NCBI RefSeq assembly: GCF_947387515.1
Contig: NZ_CANDOB010000003.1
Coordinates: 1-64,000, forward strand
Direction: 5' to 3'
Origin: Alkalihalobacillus sp. CinArs1
Lineage (GTDB): Bacteria > Bacillota > Bacilli > Bacillales > Guptibacillaceae
DNA length: 64,000 nt
A model generated the notes under the pieces. It did no database searches. It was not told the origin of the DNA and was given only the letters and a program-made list of their open reading frames with translations. The translations under genes and the position numbers were made by a program. Numbering within the stretch: the stretch's first letter is position 1; each line of letters starts with the position of its first letter. This document shows, piece by piece, positions 33,910-42,409 of this stretch.

Positions 33910-33940
33910 AAGAGGCTTTCCCTTTGTGGGAAGCCTCTTA
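33910..33940. terminator. bidirectional terminator msrA / membrane hydrolase
   Basis: AAGAGGCTTTCCC pairs with GGGAAGCCTCTT (one bulge), loop TTTGT, with A/T-rich flanks on both sides of the convergent genes. Confidence 0.88.
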
Positions 33941-33947
33941 TATTTTA

Positions 33948-36185
33948 TTATCGGTTAACGCCAATGTGATCTAAGAATATTTTTCCTCTTTCTGATTGAT
34001 CAAATTGAAATGTTATGGAGGTAAGGGTATCTGGTTCAAACGTGTTGTTTTGTTCAATAAATGTACTCATCGGTATGTTGAACGTTTGAAGGACCGGTTC
34101 TGTAAGGGCTCCGAATCGCGCTTCTTCATAGAACTTCGTTTTTGTGTGCTGAATCGGTAGCACAGGATGCATACTCATCACATCGCTCAATTTGACACTA
34201 GCAGATTCCCCGTTTTCAGATGTGGCTGTTATTGTGAAATCCACAAAAACTTCTTCTTCTACTTCAGATACATTCGCCGCTGCAAACGTTAAGGAGCTAT
34301 CTTTCTTAAACGCGTAAGGATCTTCTAACGCTTTGGTAAACGAAAGCTTGTATGAACCATTCCTAGAGTAGTCGTGATTCCATTTAAGGTAAACGCCGTG
34401 ATTATCTCTCACTTTATTTCTTCTATAGTCTAATTCACCTTCATACCATTGCAATAGGCCGTTTCCTTGCAATTCAATATAAGGGGTCGAAGCTGTATTG
34501 ACGTCAACATCCTCTTCGAATGTACTAAAAATATGATAAGAAGTATCTTCATATTTACTAATGTACGTTGTTGAAGGGAGCCAATCTAACGCATAGCGGT
34601 AATCTTCCAGCATAGGTCGGTAGGAGTTGTCGTTATTCAAGGTAGCTTCTAAAAATCCAGAAACGTATGTTTTTGCAATCTGCCTCTGTTCCTCTCCGCT
34701 GATCAAAGGCTGTTTGTTCAATAAAAGAGTGAATGGAAAGTAAGTATCGTTATCACCCCAAGTTGTATTAAACTGACCATGGTTAGCTCGGTCGATGTAG
34801 AGTGCAGACTTGATCACATCTTCACTACCTGTTAACTCGATGCCATTGAATTGTCGATCTCCCTCAAATTCAGACAGGTCACTATCATATGATCCATGCA
34901 GAATTAAGTAATTTACATCGTTCAATTCAATTTTTCGATCAGCTAACGTATGATAGTCAGTCGGAGCGATCGCAATAACGCTTTGTATATTGTATTGATA
35001 GTCAAACGACTTGTAGGCGTTATTTGGATAGCGATCTAAGCGATTGAACTTCGCAGCTAAAATTGCAGCCTGACCTCCTCTTGAATGACCAGTCAATGCA
35101 ATTCTTTCAAAGTCCACTTTCTTATAAAATGGCGTTCCCTCTTCTTCAGAAAGCTTCTCAATTTCTTTTAGATGTTCGAGGAGAAGCCATGCTCTTCCGT
35201 TAATATCGCCCCCTAATCCACCTGACCATGATGAATTCAAAAAATTCTCGTCTACAGAGACAGTTATGAACCCTCTACTTGCAAGCAGTTCTCCTAAATA
35301 GCTATACCCTTCATCTGAGAATTCTTCCATTTTATGATTGCCATGGACGATTAAGACGAGAGGGAATTTCCCTTTATCGTCAGGCATCCATACTCTGCCG
35401 TTTAGTGGAAGGTTCGTATCAGAAAACCCCCAAAACCATTCACGTATTGAAGACCATTCTCCAATTAGTGCTGACCCATTAACAGAGGATGTTTCAATAT
35501 CGACGTTCTCTCTAAACACATCTCTGTGTTTATCAGTTCCGCTTCCATATGTAAACGTCTTAATATTGTAAGGTCCTGTTAGAGACGGATTTTCACTTAC
35601 TGGTGAAAAAGATTCCTGCTGAACATCTAACCGTTCTTCAACAATTCCTGGAGTGAAAAGCCAGTAGAAGAACATTCCAGTTATTAGGGTGCCAAGGGCG
35701 AGCATAAAAATAGAAGAAGGTCTCTTAAATCCATGTACCAGTGGATAACCAAATAATCCACCGATGAGTAGGCCTGCACCAGCAAGAAAATAAGCAAGTG
35801 GAAGGATGTTTTCAAAAGCTTTAAATTGATCGAGTGTATAGATGATCACTCCAACCGAAACGATTGCAGCGGATATAAAGAACACCGGTAGTTTGATGAT
35901 AAACCTCATTATGAGTCTCACGATAAAGAAAGTGGCAAACGTACCTAAAACACTAAGGAGGGAGAAGATGAGTATATCGATTCCTTTACCGAGTCCAGTA
36001 TGGAAATCAAAACCTATCGAAAAGATGAGGAACATCGTCATAAACAATGCACCGTAGGATGCTCCTTTCCACGTTCGACTAATAAAGGTGTTGATATGAA
36101 CTTTTAATTTAGAAAGAAAAACTCCTATTTTATTTCGTTTGTTATGTACCGTGCTGCGTCTTTCGAAGTCATGCTGTTGTTCCAA
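33948..36185 (-). CDS. multi-domain membrane alpha/beta hydrolase
   Basis: 745 residues, TTG start at 36185 after GGGAGGG. Five hydrophobic segments lie in the N-terminal part (about 42-60, 69-97, 100-118, 126-148, 157-177). An alpha/beta-hydrolase domain follows (about 260-510) with the nucleophile elbow GHSRGG (Ser368), an LILHGSYDSD segment carrying a likely Asp, and RANHGQF carrying the His. The last ~200 residues are strand-rich with repeated VEEEVFVDFTIT-like stretches and a terminal jelly-roll look. The orientation probably places the hydrolase outside the cell. Substrate and role unknown; no neighbour hints at one. Confidence 0.8.
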   Translation of the reverse strand: MEQQHDFERRSTVHNKRNKIGVFLSKLKVHINTFISRTWKGASYGALFMTMFLIFSIGFDFHTGLGKGIDILIFSLLSVLGTFATFFIVRLIMRFIIKLPVFFISAAIVSVGVIIYTLDQFKAFENILPLAYFLAGAGLLIGGLFGYPLVHGFKRPSSIFMLALGTLITGMFFYWLFTPGIVEERLDVQQESFSPVSENPSLTGPYNIKTFTYGSGTDKHRDVFRENVDIETSSVNGSALIGEWSSIREWFWGFSDTNLPLNGRVWMPDDKGKFPLVLIVHGNHKMEEFSDEGYSYLGELLASRGFITVSVDENFLNSSWSGGLGGDINGRAWLLLEHLKEIEKLSEEEGTPFYKKVDFERIALTGHSRGGQAAILAAKFNRLDRYPNNAYKSFDYQYNIQSVIAIAPTDYHTLADRKIELNDVNYLILHGSYDSDLSEFEGDRQFNGIELTGSEDVIKSALYIDRANHGQFNTTWGDNDTYFPFTLLLNKQPLISGEEQRQIAKTYVSGFLEATLNNDNSYRPMLEDYRYALDWLPSTTYISKYEDTSYHIFSTFEEDVDVNTASTPYIELQGNGLLQWYEGELDYRRNKVRDNHGVYLKWNHDYSRNGSYKLSFTKALEDPYAFKKDSSLTFAAANVSEVEEEVFVDFTITATSENGESASVKLSDVMSMHPVLPIQHTKTKFYEEARFGALTEPVLQTFNIPMSTFIEQNNTFEPDTLTSITFQFDQSERGKIFLDHIGVNR

Positions 36186-36274
36186 CGTTACCCTCCCTTT
36201 CTCGTATCATTTCTTCATTATATCAAAGACGACTTTTGTTTAAGGTCATATTTATTAGAAAAGAGGGATATGGG

Positions 36275-36496
36275 ATGAAAAGAATTGAGGTCACAAGTTT
36301 TGTTACAGGAAAACTTAATAAAGGTAACATCGATCTTTATAGAAATAAAGTGAAAATTGGTGAACTCAATATCAAAACAGCTGTTTATCAAGTAGATGCT
36401 TCATATGTTGTTGAAGATCACCGCATCTATGTTTTAGAAAAAGAACCAGAAGACATTAAACAATTCGTGTTCGATTGTGATTTAGGCTGGTGTTAA
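36275..36496 (+). CDS. small hypothetical protein, possibly YusG-like (DUF2553)
   Basis: 73 residues from the ATG at 36275 after AGAGGGA; the ORF start at 36236 lacks a ribosome site. Beta-strand-rich: KRIEVTSFVTGKLNKGNIDL and YVVEDHRIYVLEK, ending in CDLGWC. The opening and the Cys-rich end remind me of the YusG/DUF2553 group, but I am not certain. A good terminator follows, supporting a stand-alone gene. Confidence 0.6.
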   Translation: MKRIEVTSFVTGKLNKGNIDLYRNKVKIGELNIKTAVYQVDASYVVEDHRIYVLEKEPEDIKQFVFDCDLGWC

Positions 36497-36501
36497 AAAT
36501 G

Positions 36502-36526
36502 CTGCTGGCGTTCCAGCAGTTTTTTT
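36502..36526 (+). terminator. terminator after the YusG-like gene
   Basis: CTGCTGG/CCAGCAG stem, loop CGTT, then T7. Confidence 0.92.
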
Positions 36527-36599
36527 ATGCCCACAACGATTACGTGGTAAGCTATACTGAGATAAGGAAAGATTTCATGAAGAAGAAGGGATGTTTAGA

Positions 36600-38747
36600 T
36601 TGGAAGCAGTATGTATTATTGCGGAAAAGCCAGACCAAGGCTCAAGATTAGCCGCTCCTTATCCCTCTGAAAAAAAACAAGGATACATCTACATTAAACC
36701 TACACCTGATTTTCCGGGTGGTGCTTATGTAACGTGGGCAGTAGGACATCTCTGCGAATTAGTCCCTCCTGAAACCTATAAGTCAGAATGGAAGAAATGG
36801 TCGTTACAGACTTTACCGATGATTCCAGAGCAATTTCAATATCAAGTTACAAAAAGTAAATGGAAGCAATTCAATGTCATAAAAGACATCGTACATAGGA
36901 AAGACGTAGGATCCATTATTCATGCAGGTGATGCCGGTCGCGAAGGTGAGTTGATCGTGAGGACGATCTTGAATCAGGTTCGCAGCAAAAAACCGATGAA
37001 GCGACTATGGATATCATCTTTAACGGAAAAAGCTGTTAAAGAAGGGTTTAGAGCTTTACGGAGTGAAAGTGATACACGGAACTTGTATTTCGAAGCTTAT
37101 GCACGTTCTTGCGCAGACTGGGTTGTGGGAATCAACGCATCGAGGGCATACACGCTTTTATTTAAACAGAAAGGAATCCAGGATGTCTTTTCAGCTGGAA
37201 GAGTTCAAACGCCAACTTTAGCTTTAGTTGTTAAGCGTGAAAAAGAGATCGCAAACTTCAAATCTGAACCGTTTTGGGAAGTTAAAGGGACATTCGATTA
37301 CAATGGTCAAAAGGTAGTCGGAAAGTGGATAAAAGAAGATAAGACGAGAATCGATACTCCGGAGATGGCTAATGCGATCGCCTCTTTTTGTCTCAATAAA
37401 CCATGCCGGGCCAGTGATGTAAAAAAAGAAAGGAAACAATATAAACCTCCTTATCTATTTCAGTTATCGTCACTCCAATCTGCAGCGAACAAGAAGTATA
37501 AGTTCTCACCGAAAAAAACACTCGATATCGCACAGAAACTTTACACAAAAGGGATGATATCGTACCCGCGAAGTGATTCGAGTTTTGTAACGACAGAGGA
37601 AGCTGCAGAATTTCCGTCAATTCTCTCTAAACTCCAGAAGCAAGACGCATATAAAGAGTTTTTTCCATTAGCAAAACAATCCATCATGAACGATAAGCGA
37701 TATGTGAATGCCTCAAAAGTGAGTGATCACTACGCGATCATTCCAACGGAGCAGGTTCCTAAACTAGAAAAGCTATCTGGTGAGGAGTCAAAAATCTATG
37801 ACCTTATCGCAAGAAGCTTACTCGCTGCACATGAAGATGTCGCAATCGTCGATTATACGACATTAACGACTTTAGTAGATGATCGTGCAGAATTTGTATC
37901 TAAGGGACAAGTGAAAGTTCAAGAAGGATGGCATAAGGTCATAAACTCAACGCAAAAAGACGAAGTTCTACCTCAAATCGACAAAGGGCAGGCTGGGACT
38001 GTATTATCTATGGATGTAGTAGAGGGCAAAACGCAGCCTCCAAAACGATTTACAGAGGGTCAGCTCATTACGATGATGAAAACAGCAGGAAAACATCTTG
38101 AAGATGAATCGTTAGAAAAAGTGCTTAAAGACACAGAAGGGCTTGGAACGGAAGCCACCCGTGCGGGCATAATAACGATGCTGAAAGATCGAAAATATAT
38201 CGAAGTCGTCAAAAACCAGGTTTCAGCAACGGAAAAAGGAATATTACTCATCGACTCGATCGGGGAAGCAGTACTTGCAAGTCCAGAAATGACTGCAAAA
38301 TGGGAGCAGAGGTTAAAAGAGATCGGAAGTGGACACGCTTCACCTCAAGCTTTCATGGAATCAGTTAAGAAGCTAGCTGCAAAATTAACAGAAGATGCGA
38401 TTCGATCTTCAGAGTCATGGGATACAAAAGGAATTACAATCGAACCCTCGACAACTTCAAAGAAAGCTCTTGGAAAAAAGGTTGGAATGTGTCCACTATG
38501 TGGCGCGGATGTTATTGATAAAGGGAAATTATATGGATGTAGCGGTTATTCCAAGAACAAATGCCCATTTACGTTATCAAAACGAATCCTTGGAAAACAA
38601 GTTTCACAAGCAAATGCTAAGAAAATACTTAAAGATGGTAAATCGAATATAATAAAAGGGTTAAAAGGCAAGAAAGGATCTTTTGACGCTGCATTGGTAT
38701 GGAATGCGGCTGATAAGAAACTAACTTTCGAGTTTGATAGAAAATAA
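36600..38747 (+). CDS. topB: DNA topoisomerase III
   Basis: 715 residues if started at the TTG at 36600, about ten bases after AGAAGGG; the ATG at 36591 is one base from it. The toprim domain has IIAEKPDQGSRLA and HAGDAGREGEL. The catalytic Tyr is in MISYPRSDSSF. Domains of the type IA gate follow (VFSAGRVQTPTLALV). A C-terminal zinc-finger-like region with CPLCGADVIDKGKLYGCSGY and a further Cys completes it. It relaxes and decatenates DNA through single-strand passage. Bacillus TopB length is similar. No neighbouring partner gene is apparent. Confidence 0.95.
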   Translation: MEAVCIIAEKPDQGSRLAAPYPSEKKQGYIYIKPTPDFPGGAYVTWAVGHLCELVPPETYKSEWKKWSLQTLPMIPEQFQYQVTKSKWKQFNVIKDIVHRKDVGSIIHAGDAGREGELIVRTILNQVRSKKPMKRLWISSLTEKAVKEGFRALRSESDTRNLYFEAYARSCADWVVGINASRAYTLLFKQKGIQDVFSAGRVQTPTLALVVKREKEIANFKSEPFWEVKGTFDYNGQKVVGKWIKEDKTRIDTPEMANAIASFCLNKPCRASDVKKERKQYKPPYLFQLSSLQSAANKKYKFSPKKTLDIAQKLYTKGMISYPRSDSSFVTTEEAAEFPSILSKLQKQDAYKEFFPLAKQSIMNDKRYVNASKVSDHYAIIPTEQVPKLEKLSGEESKIYDLIARSLLAAHEDVAIVDYTTLTTLVDDRAEFVSKGQVKVQEGWHKVINSTQKDEVLPQIDKGQAGTVLSMDVVEGKTQPPKRFTEGQLITMMKTAGKHLEDESLEKVLKDTEGLGTEATRAGIITMLKDRKYIEVVKNQVSATEKGILLIDSIGEAVLASPEMTAKWEQRLKEIGSGHASPQAFMESVKKLAAKLTEDAIRSSESWDTKGITIEPSTTSKKALGKKVGMCPLCGADVIDKGKLYGCSGYSKNKCPFTLSKRILGKQVSQANAKKILKDGKSNIIKGLKGKKGSFDAALVWNAADKKLTFEFDRK

Positions 38748-38752
38748 CATGA

Positions 38753-38780
38753 GCACGCTCCTTTTCGAGGGGGGGGGGCT
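38753..38780 (+). terminator. degenerate terminator with a 10-G run after topB
   Basis: GCACGCTCCT-TTTCGA followed by ten G (38769-38778). The first 21 bases from 38752 match 39175-39195 at 19 of 21 positions, but here the 3' arm is replaced by the G-run, so the stem is weak. See the finding on paired flanking hairpins. Confidence 0.55.
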
Positions 38781-39006
38781 TCAGGCTATTGATAAATTCT
38801 ATAGAGGTATGTCTAAAGGAATAGGAGTGAATTGCGAACGCCCCTTTCCAATGGACGGTGAGCAACCTCACACTCGTCTCGCTTGAATCGAGAAGTCTTC
38901 CGCACCTCGTTCTCGTAAGGTTAATTATCCAAATTAAGAAGTTCATTGAATTGATATGTTTTGTAAGTATAATCGTTCGGAAAGTTTATATTGTTTGAAT
39001 GTTTTT
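38781..39006. other. non-coding segment with several small hairpins
   Basis: No plausible gene with a ribosome site. From 38820 to 38925 the sequence forms small hairpins: GTGAG/CTCAC (38858-38871), CTCG/CGAG (38878-38892), CGAGAA/TTCTCG (38889-38915). The ORFs on both strands are shadows. It may be a second repeated element or a structured RNA. The remaining part is AT-rich and shows nothing. Confidence 0.45.
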
Positions 39007-39136
39007 TAGTAGGAGCGAATACCTCATGACTCCCGTGGTCCAACGGGCGTTCGAGACACGAAGGGGACGGTTTTTGTCCGCTTTGATGCTCGGGCGTTCG
39101 TCCACAGGAAAGCATGAGGTATTCTTGCTCCTACGT
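39007..39136 (+). repeat. 130-nt structured repeat, copy 1
   Basis: Gap-free 130-base element, 118 of 130 bases identical to 62985-63114. Ends GTAGGAGC...GCTCCTAC close a 20-bp stem (39009-39028 with 39113-39134, one 2-base bulge). Within the stem two base pairs change together between copies: T-A to G-C (39020/39121) and C-G to T-A (39016/39127). The interior holds a GGAC/GTCC hairpin around TTTTT. It is either a structured RNA or a MITE-like element with long terminal inverted repeats. Confidence 0.85.
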
Positions 39137-39175
39137 CATTGGGATCATCATACGTCAGGTTTTCTACAAATTGAA

Positions 39176-39206
39176 GCACGCTCCTCATCGAGGGGCGTGC
39201 TTTTTT
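39176..39206 (+). terminator. intact terminator after the repeat
   Basis: GCACGCTCCTC/GAGG-GCGTGC stem with loop ATC and one unpaired G, then T6. Its 5' half duplicates the degenerate hairpin at 38752-38778. Confidence 0.9.
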
Positions 39207-39245
39207 ATTGTTTATAAAATAATTTTTAAAATATCTAAAAACCTA

Positions 39246-39280
39246 TTGTATATATATTCTTGTTTATGTATAATCATTCA
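39246..39280 (+). promoter_or_regulatory. argC promoter with tandem ARG-box-like sites
   Basis: TTGTAT (39246-39251), 17-base spacer, TATAAT (39269-39274). Two 14-base ARG-like cores (consensus TGnAT-N4-ATnCA) start at 39247 (TGTATATATATTCT, 9 of 10 defined positions after dropping N) and 39267 (TGTATAATCATTCA, all positions), 20 bp apart and covering the -35 and -10. Arginine repression by an AhrC/ArgR hexamer is inferred. Confidence 0.8.
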
Positions 39281-39308
39281 ATAACAAAGATTTAAGGGAG
39301 TTGAAGTA

Positions 39309-40346
39309 GTGAAAGCAGGTATTGTAGGTGCAAGTGGATATAGCGGACTAGAATTGATACGAATATTGCTTCAACATCCGCACATAAAAATTGATACGAT
39401 CGTATCTCCATCGAATACAGAAATGAGAGTAGAAGAAGTGTTTCCACATCTTAAAGATCTTGTCATAGAGGAGTTCGATTCCCTTCAATGTGAGGAGCTT
39501 GCCAATAAGGTAGACGTCGTCTTTTTTGCTACTCCTGCCGGTGTTAGCTCTGAGTCTATCCCAACGTTGCTCAAATTAGGTGTTCCATGTATAGATTTAT
39601 CTGGAGATTTCAGATTGAAGGGTGAAGGAACATACGAAGAGTGGTATAAACATACATCACCACCAAAAGAGGTGTTAAATAAAGCCGTGTACGGTTTGCC
39701 GGAATTCTATCGTGAAGACATTTCCACAGCAGCTTTAATTGCGAACCCAGGCTGTTATCCGACTGCGACCTTACTTGGTATTCTGCCAGTCCTAAAACGA
39801 AAGTGGGGTAACCCGGCTACGTTAATCATAGATGGCAAATCAGGGTTATCTGGTGCAGGACGAAAGATTAGCCAAACAACACATTATTCTGAAGTTAACG
39901 AGAACATATCGGCTTATAAACTAGGGAAACATCAGCACATCCCAGAGATTGAACAAATTTTGTCAGATCAAATTGACATGGATAGTCGTGTTACTTTCTC
40001 AACTCATCTAATCCCATTAACGAGGGGGATGATGTGCAGTATGTACATTGATTTAACTGAATCGAAAACAACAAGTGACATCATTGAACTATATCGCTCT
40101 TATTATGACGATCATCCTTTTATCCGAATTATGCCTGAAGGAAAGTGGCCAACACCAAAAGGAGTATCTGGATCGAACTATTGCGATATTGGATTTTCAG
40201 TAGATCCTAGAACAAATCGCTTAACCGTCATTTCAGTAATCGATAACTTGATGAAAGGTGCAGCAGGGCAGGCAGTACAAAATATGAATCTACACTTCGG
40301 ATTACCTGAAAAAGCAGGTTTAGAACTTACGCCTGTATTCCCATGA
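39309..40346 (+). CDS. argC: N-acetyl-gamma-glutamyl-phosphate reductase
   Basis: 345 residues, GTG start at 39309. Nucleotide-binding GIVGASGYSGLEL at the N-terminus, the catalytic Cys in IANPGCYPTAT and the conserved SGLSGAGRK segment. It reduces acetylglutamyl phosphate to the semialdehyde with NADPH, the third step of ornithine synthesis. First gene of argCJBD-carAB-argF. Confidence 0.97.
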   Translation: MKAGIVGASGYSGLELIRILLQHPHIKIDTIVSPSNTEMRVEEVFPHLKDLVIEEFDSLQCEELANKVDVVFFATPAGVSSESIPTLLKLGVPCIDLSGDFRLKGEGTYEEWYKHTSPPKEVLNKAVYGLPEFYREDISTAALIANPGCYPTATLLGILPVLKRKWGNPATLIIDGKSGLSGAGRKISQTTHYSEVNENISAYKLGKHQHIPEIEQILSDQIDMDSRVTFSTHLIPLTRGMMCSMYIDLTESKTTSDIIELYRSYYDDHPFIRIMPEGKWPTPKGVSGSNYCDIGFSVDPRTNRLTVISVIDNLMKGAAGQAVQNMNLHFGLPEKAGLELTPVFP

Positions 40347-40371
40347 TTCTAAATTGAAAGGATTGAAAGAT

Positions 40372-41604
40372 GTGACGATAGCAGTTAAAGAAGAAGGGCA
40401 GTTTACTATTTTAGAAAACGGTACAGTGACTTCTCCAAAAGGATATGAAGCAGGAGGGTTTCATGCAGGATTTAAGCGAAAACGTAAAGACCTAGGATGG
40501 ATAACCTCACATGTTCCAGCAGTCGCTGCAGGTGTATTCACGATGAATACCTTTCAAGCCCCTCCGCTCAAGGTTACTCAAGAAAGCCTACTTGGTGGAA
40601 CCTTACAAGGGATCGTGGTCAATTCAGGGAATGCGAACGCATTTACAGGTAAGAAAGGCTTAGAAGACGCATACGAAATGAGAAAACAGTTTGCGAACAT
40701 CATGAATTTGAAGGAAACAGAAACAGCCGTTACTTCTACTGGCGTTATCGGTGAATACTTGCCGATGGATGCCATTCTTAATGGAATTAATAGAATACCA
40801 GACTATAAGAATTCAACGAATGGTAACCAGTTTGCTGAGGCGATTGTTACGACTGATAAAGTTACGAAAGAAGTAGCGGTAACATGTGAGATTGATGGAA
40901 AAGAGGTCACGATCGGAGGAGCAGCCAAAGGCTCTGGAATGATCAAACCCAATATGGCGACCATGCTGGCATTTGTTACGACAGATGCAGCTGTGGAACA
41001 GAAGGCATTACAATCTGCTCTAAATGACATAACGAATCGAACCTATAATATGATCACTGTTGACGGCGAAACGAGTACGAACGACATGGTGCTCTTAATG
41101 GCGAACGGAAAAGCAGCTAACGTGCCGTTAAATAAAAACCATTCAGACTGGTCAACATTTGTTGCCGCTCTAGAATATGTCAGCCAGCAGCTAGCAAAAA
41201 TGATCGCGAAGGACGGAGAGGGAGCGACTAAGTTAGTTGAAGTTCATGTGAGTGGGGCGGAAACAAAAGAAGGTGCCAAAGCGATCGCAAAATCGATCGT
41301 AGGATCTAACCTCGTCAAGACTGCAATTCATGGTGCCGATGCAAACTGGGGAAGAATCGTATGTGCGATCGGTTATAGCGGTGAAACAGTTGAGGAAGAA
41401 TCACTATCCATATCGATCGGACCGATCAACGTCGTCGATCACGGAATCACAACAGCTTTCAGTGAAGAGAAAGCAAAGGAATACTTAGAAAGTGAAACGA
41501 TTGAGATTCATGTCGATCTTCATAATGGGAACGAAAAAGCCGTTGCTTGGGGGTGTGACCTTTCTTATGACTACGTCAGAATCAATGCATCATACCGAAC
41601 GTGA
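40372..41604 (+). CDS. argJ: bifunctional ornithine acetyltransferase / N-acetylglutamate synthase
   Basis: 410 residues from the GTG at 40372, about ten bases after GAAAGGA; in-frame TTG codons at 40354 and 40363 are alternatives. The self-cleavage site lies in [11 protein letters not shown], where the protein splits before Thr into alpha and beta chains. It transfers acetyl from acetylornithine to glutamate, recycling acetyl in the pathway. Overlaps argB. Confidence 0.96.
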   Translation: MTIAVKEEGQFTILENGTVTSPKGYEAGGFHAGFKRKRKDLGWITSHVPAVAAGVFTMNTFQAPPLKVTQESLLGGTLQGIVVNSGNANAFTGKKGLEDAYEMRKQFANIMNLKETETAVTSTGVIGEYLPMDAILNGINRIPDYKNSTNGNQFAEAIVTTDKVTKEVAVTCEIDGKEVTIGGAAKGSGMIKPNMATMLAFVTTDAAVEQKALQSALNDITNRTYNMITVDGETSTNDMVLLMANGKAANVPLNKNHSDWSTFVAALEYVSQQLAKMIAKDGEGATKLVEVHVSGAETKEGAKAIAKSIVGSNLVKTAIHGADANWGRIVCAIGYSGETVEEESLSISIGPINVVDHGITTAFSEEKAKEYLESETIEIHVDLHNGNEKAVAWGCDLSYDYVRINASYRT

Positions 41605-42409
41605 GAAAAGCTATTTTGTCATTAAATGTGGAGGCAGTGTTCTAAGTGAACTACCAGAAAGCTTTTATCATGACATCGTAAAATTAAAGGAAATCTATGG
41701 TGTTCATCCAGTCATCGTCCATGGAGGCGGTCCGGAGATCTCATTGATGCTCGAGCAAGCCTCGATCGAGACACAGTTCGTAGATGGAATGAGAGTAACT
41801 TCTGAAGAGATGGTGGATATCGTTGAAATGGTCCTAAGTGGAAAAGTAAATAAGTTACTAGTTAAAAAGATTTACCAAGCTGGTGGGAAGGCAGTAGGAA
41901 TAAGCGGAGTGGACGGAGCATTGTTTCAATGTGAGATCATCGACCGAGCACTCGGTCGGGTTGGGAAAGTCAATAAGGTAGATAGGACACTGATAACCCA
42001 GCTTTCTGAAGGTGGCTATATTCCGATCGTTTCACCAATCAGTATGGACCAAGGCGGAGAAACACTAAATATCAATGGCGATGAAGCAGCATCTGCCGTA
42101 GCCAAAGCATTACGAGCCCCTATTTGCCTTGTCAGCGATATACCAGGAATTTATGAAACAGTGAACGGAGAGAACGTTGTTTATCCGTGTCTAGATGAAG
42201 AAAAAATTATGGAATTGATCGAAAGTGGCGTTATTTTCGGAGGGATGATTCCTAAAGTAAAAAGCGCATTAGCAGCGTTATCTGAGGAAGTCAGTTCTGT
42301 CATTATTTTAAATGGAAAAGAAGAGCAAGCGTTACAAAAAGCCGTCGAGAATCGCTCGATTGGCACCCGAATCGTACGGAAGGAGCTAGAGGATGTCGCA
42401 TCAAACTAA
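41567..42409 (+). CDS. argB: acetylglutamate kinase
   Basis: About 280 residues if started at the ATG at 41567, inside the argJ end; the ATG at 41585 is another possibility. Amino-acid-kinase fold: KCGGSVLSEL, VHGGGPEIS, NINGDEAASAVA and GGMIPKVKSAL. It phosphorylates N-acetylglutamate, the second committed step. Roughly 15-20 residues longer at the N-terminus than B. subtilis ArgB, hence the uncertain start. Overlaps argD by 17 bases. Confidence 0.95.
   Translation: MTTSESMHHTEREKSYFVIKCGGSVLSELPESFYHDIVKLKEIYGVHPVIVHGGGPEISLMLEQASIETQFVDGMRVTSEEMVDIVEMVLSGKVNKLLVKKIYQAGGKAVGISGVDGALFQCEIIDRALGRVGKVNKVDRTLITQLSEGGYIPIVSPISMDQGGETLNINGDEAASAVAKALRAPICLVSDIPGIYETVNGENVVYPCLDEEKIMELIESGVIFGGMIPKVKSALAALSEEVSSVIILNGKEEQALQKAVENRSIGTRIVRKELEDVASN

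Noticed and set aside
38999-39217. 72- and 73-residue ORFs over the two repeat copies (38999-39217 and 62968-63189), sharing a similar peptide
   Set aside because: No ribosome site precedes either. Several differences between copies change the residues, while the stem differences are compensatory, which fits RNA/DNA structure rather than coding.
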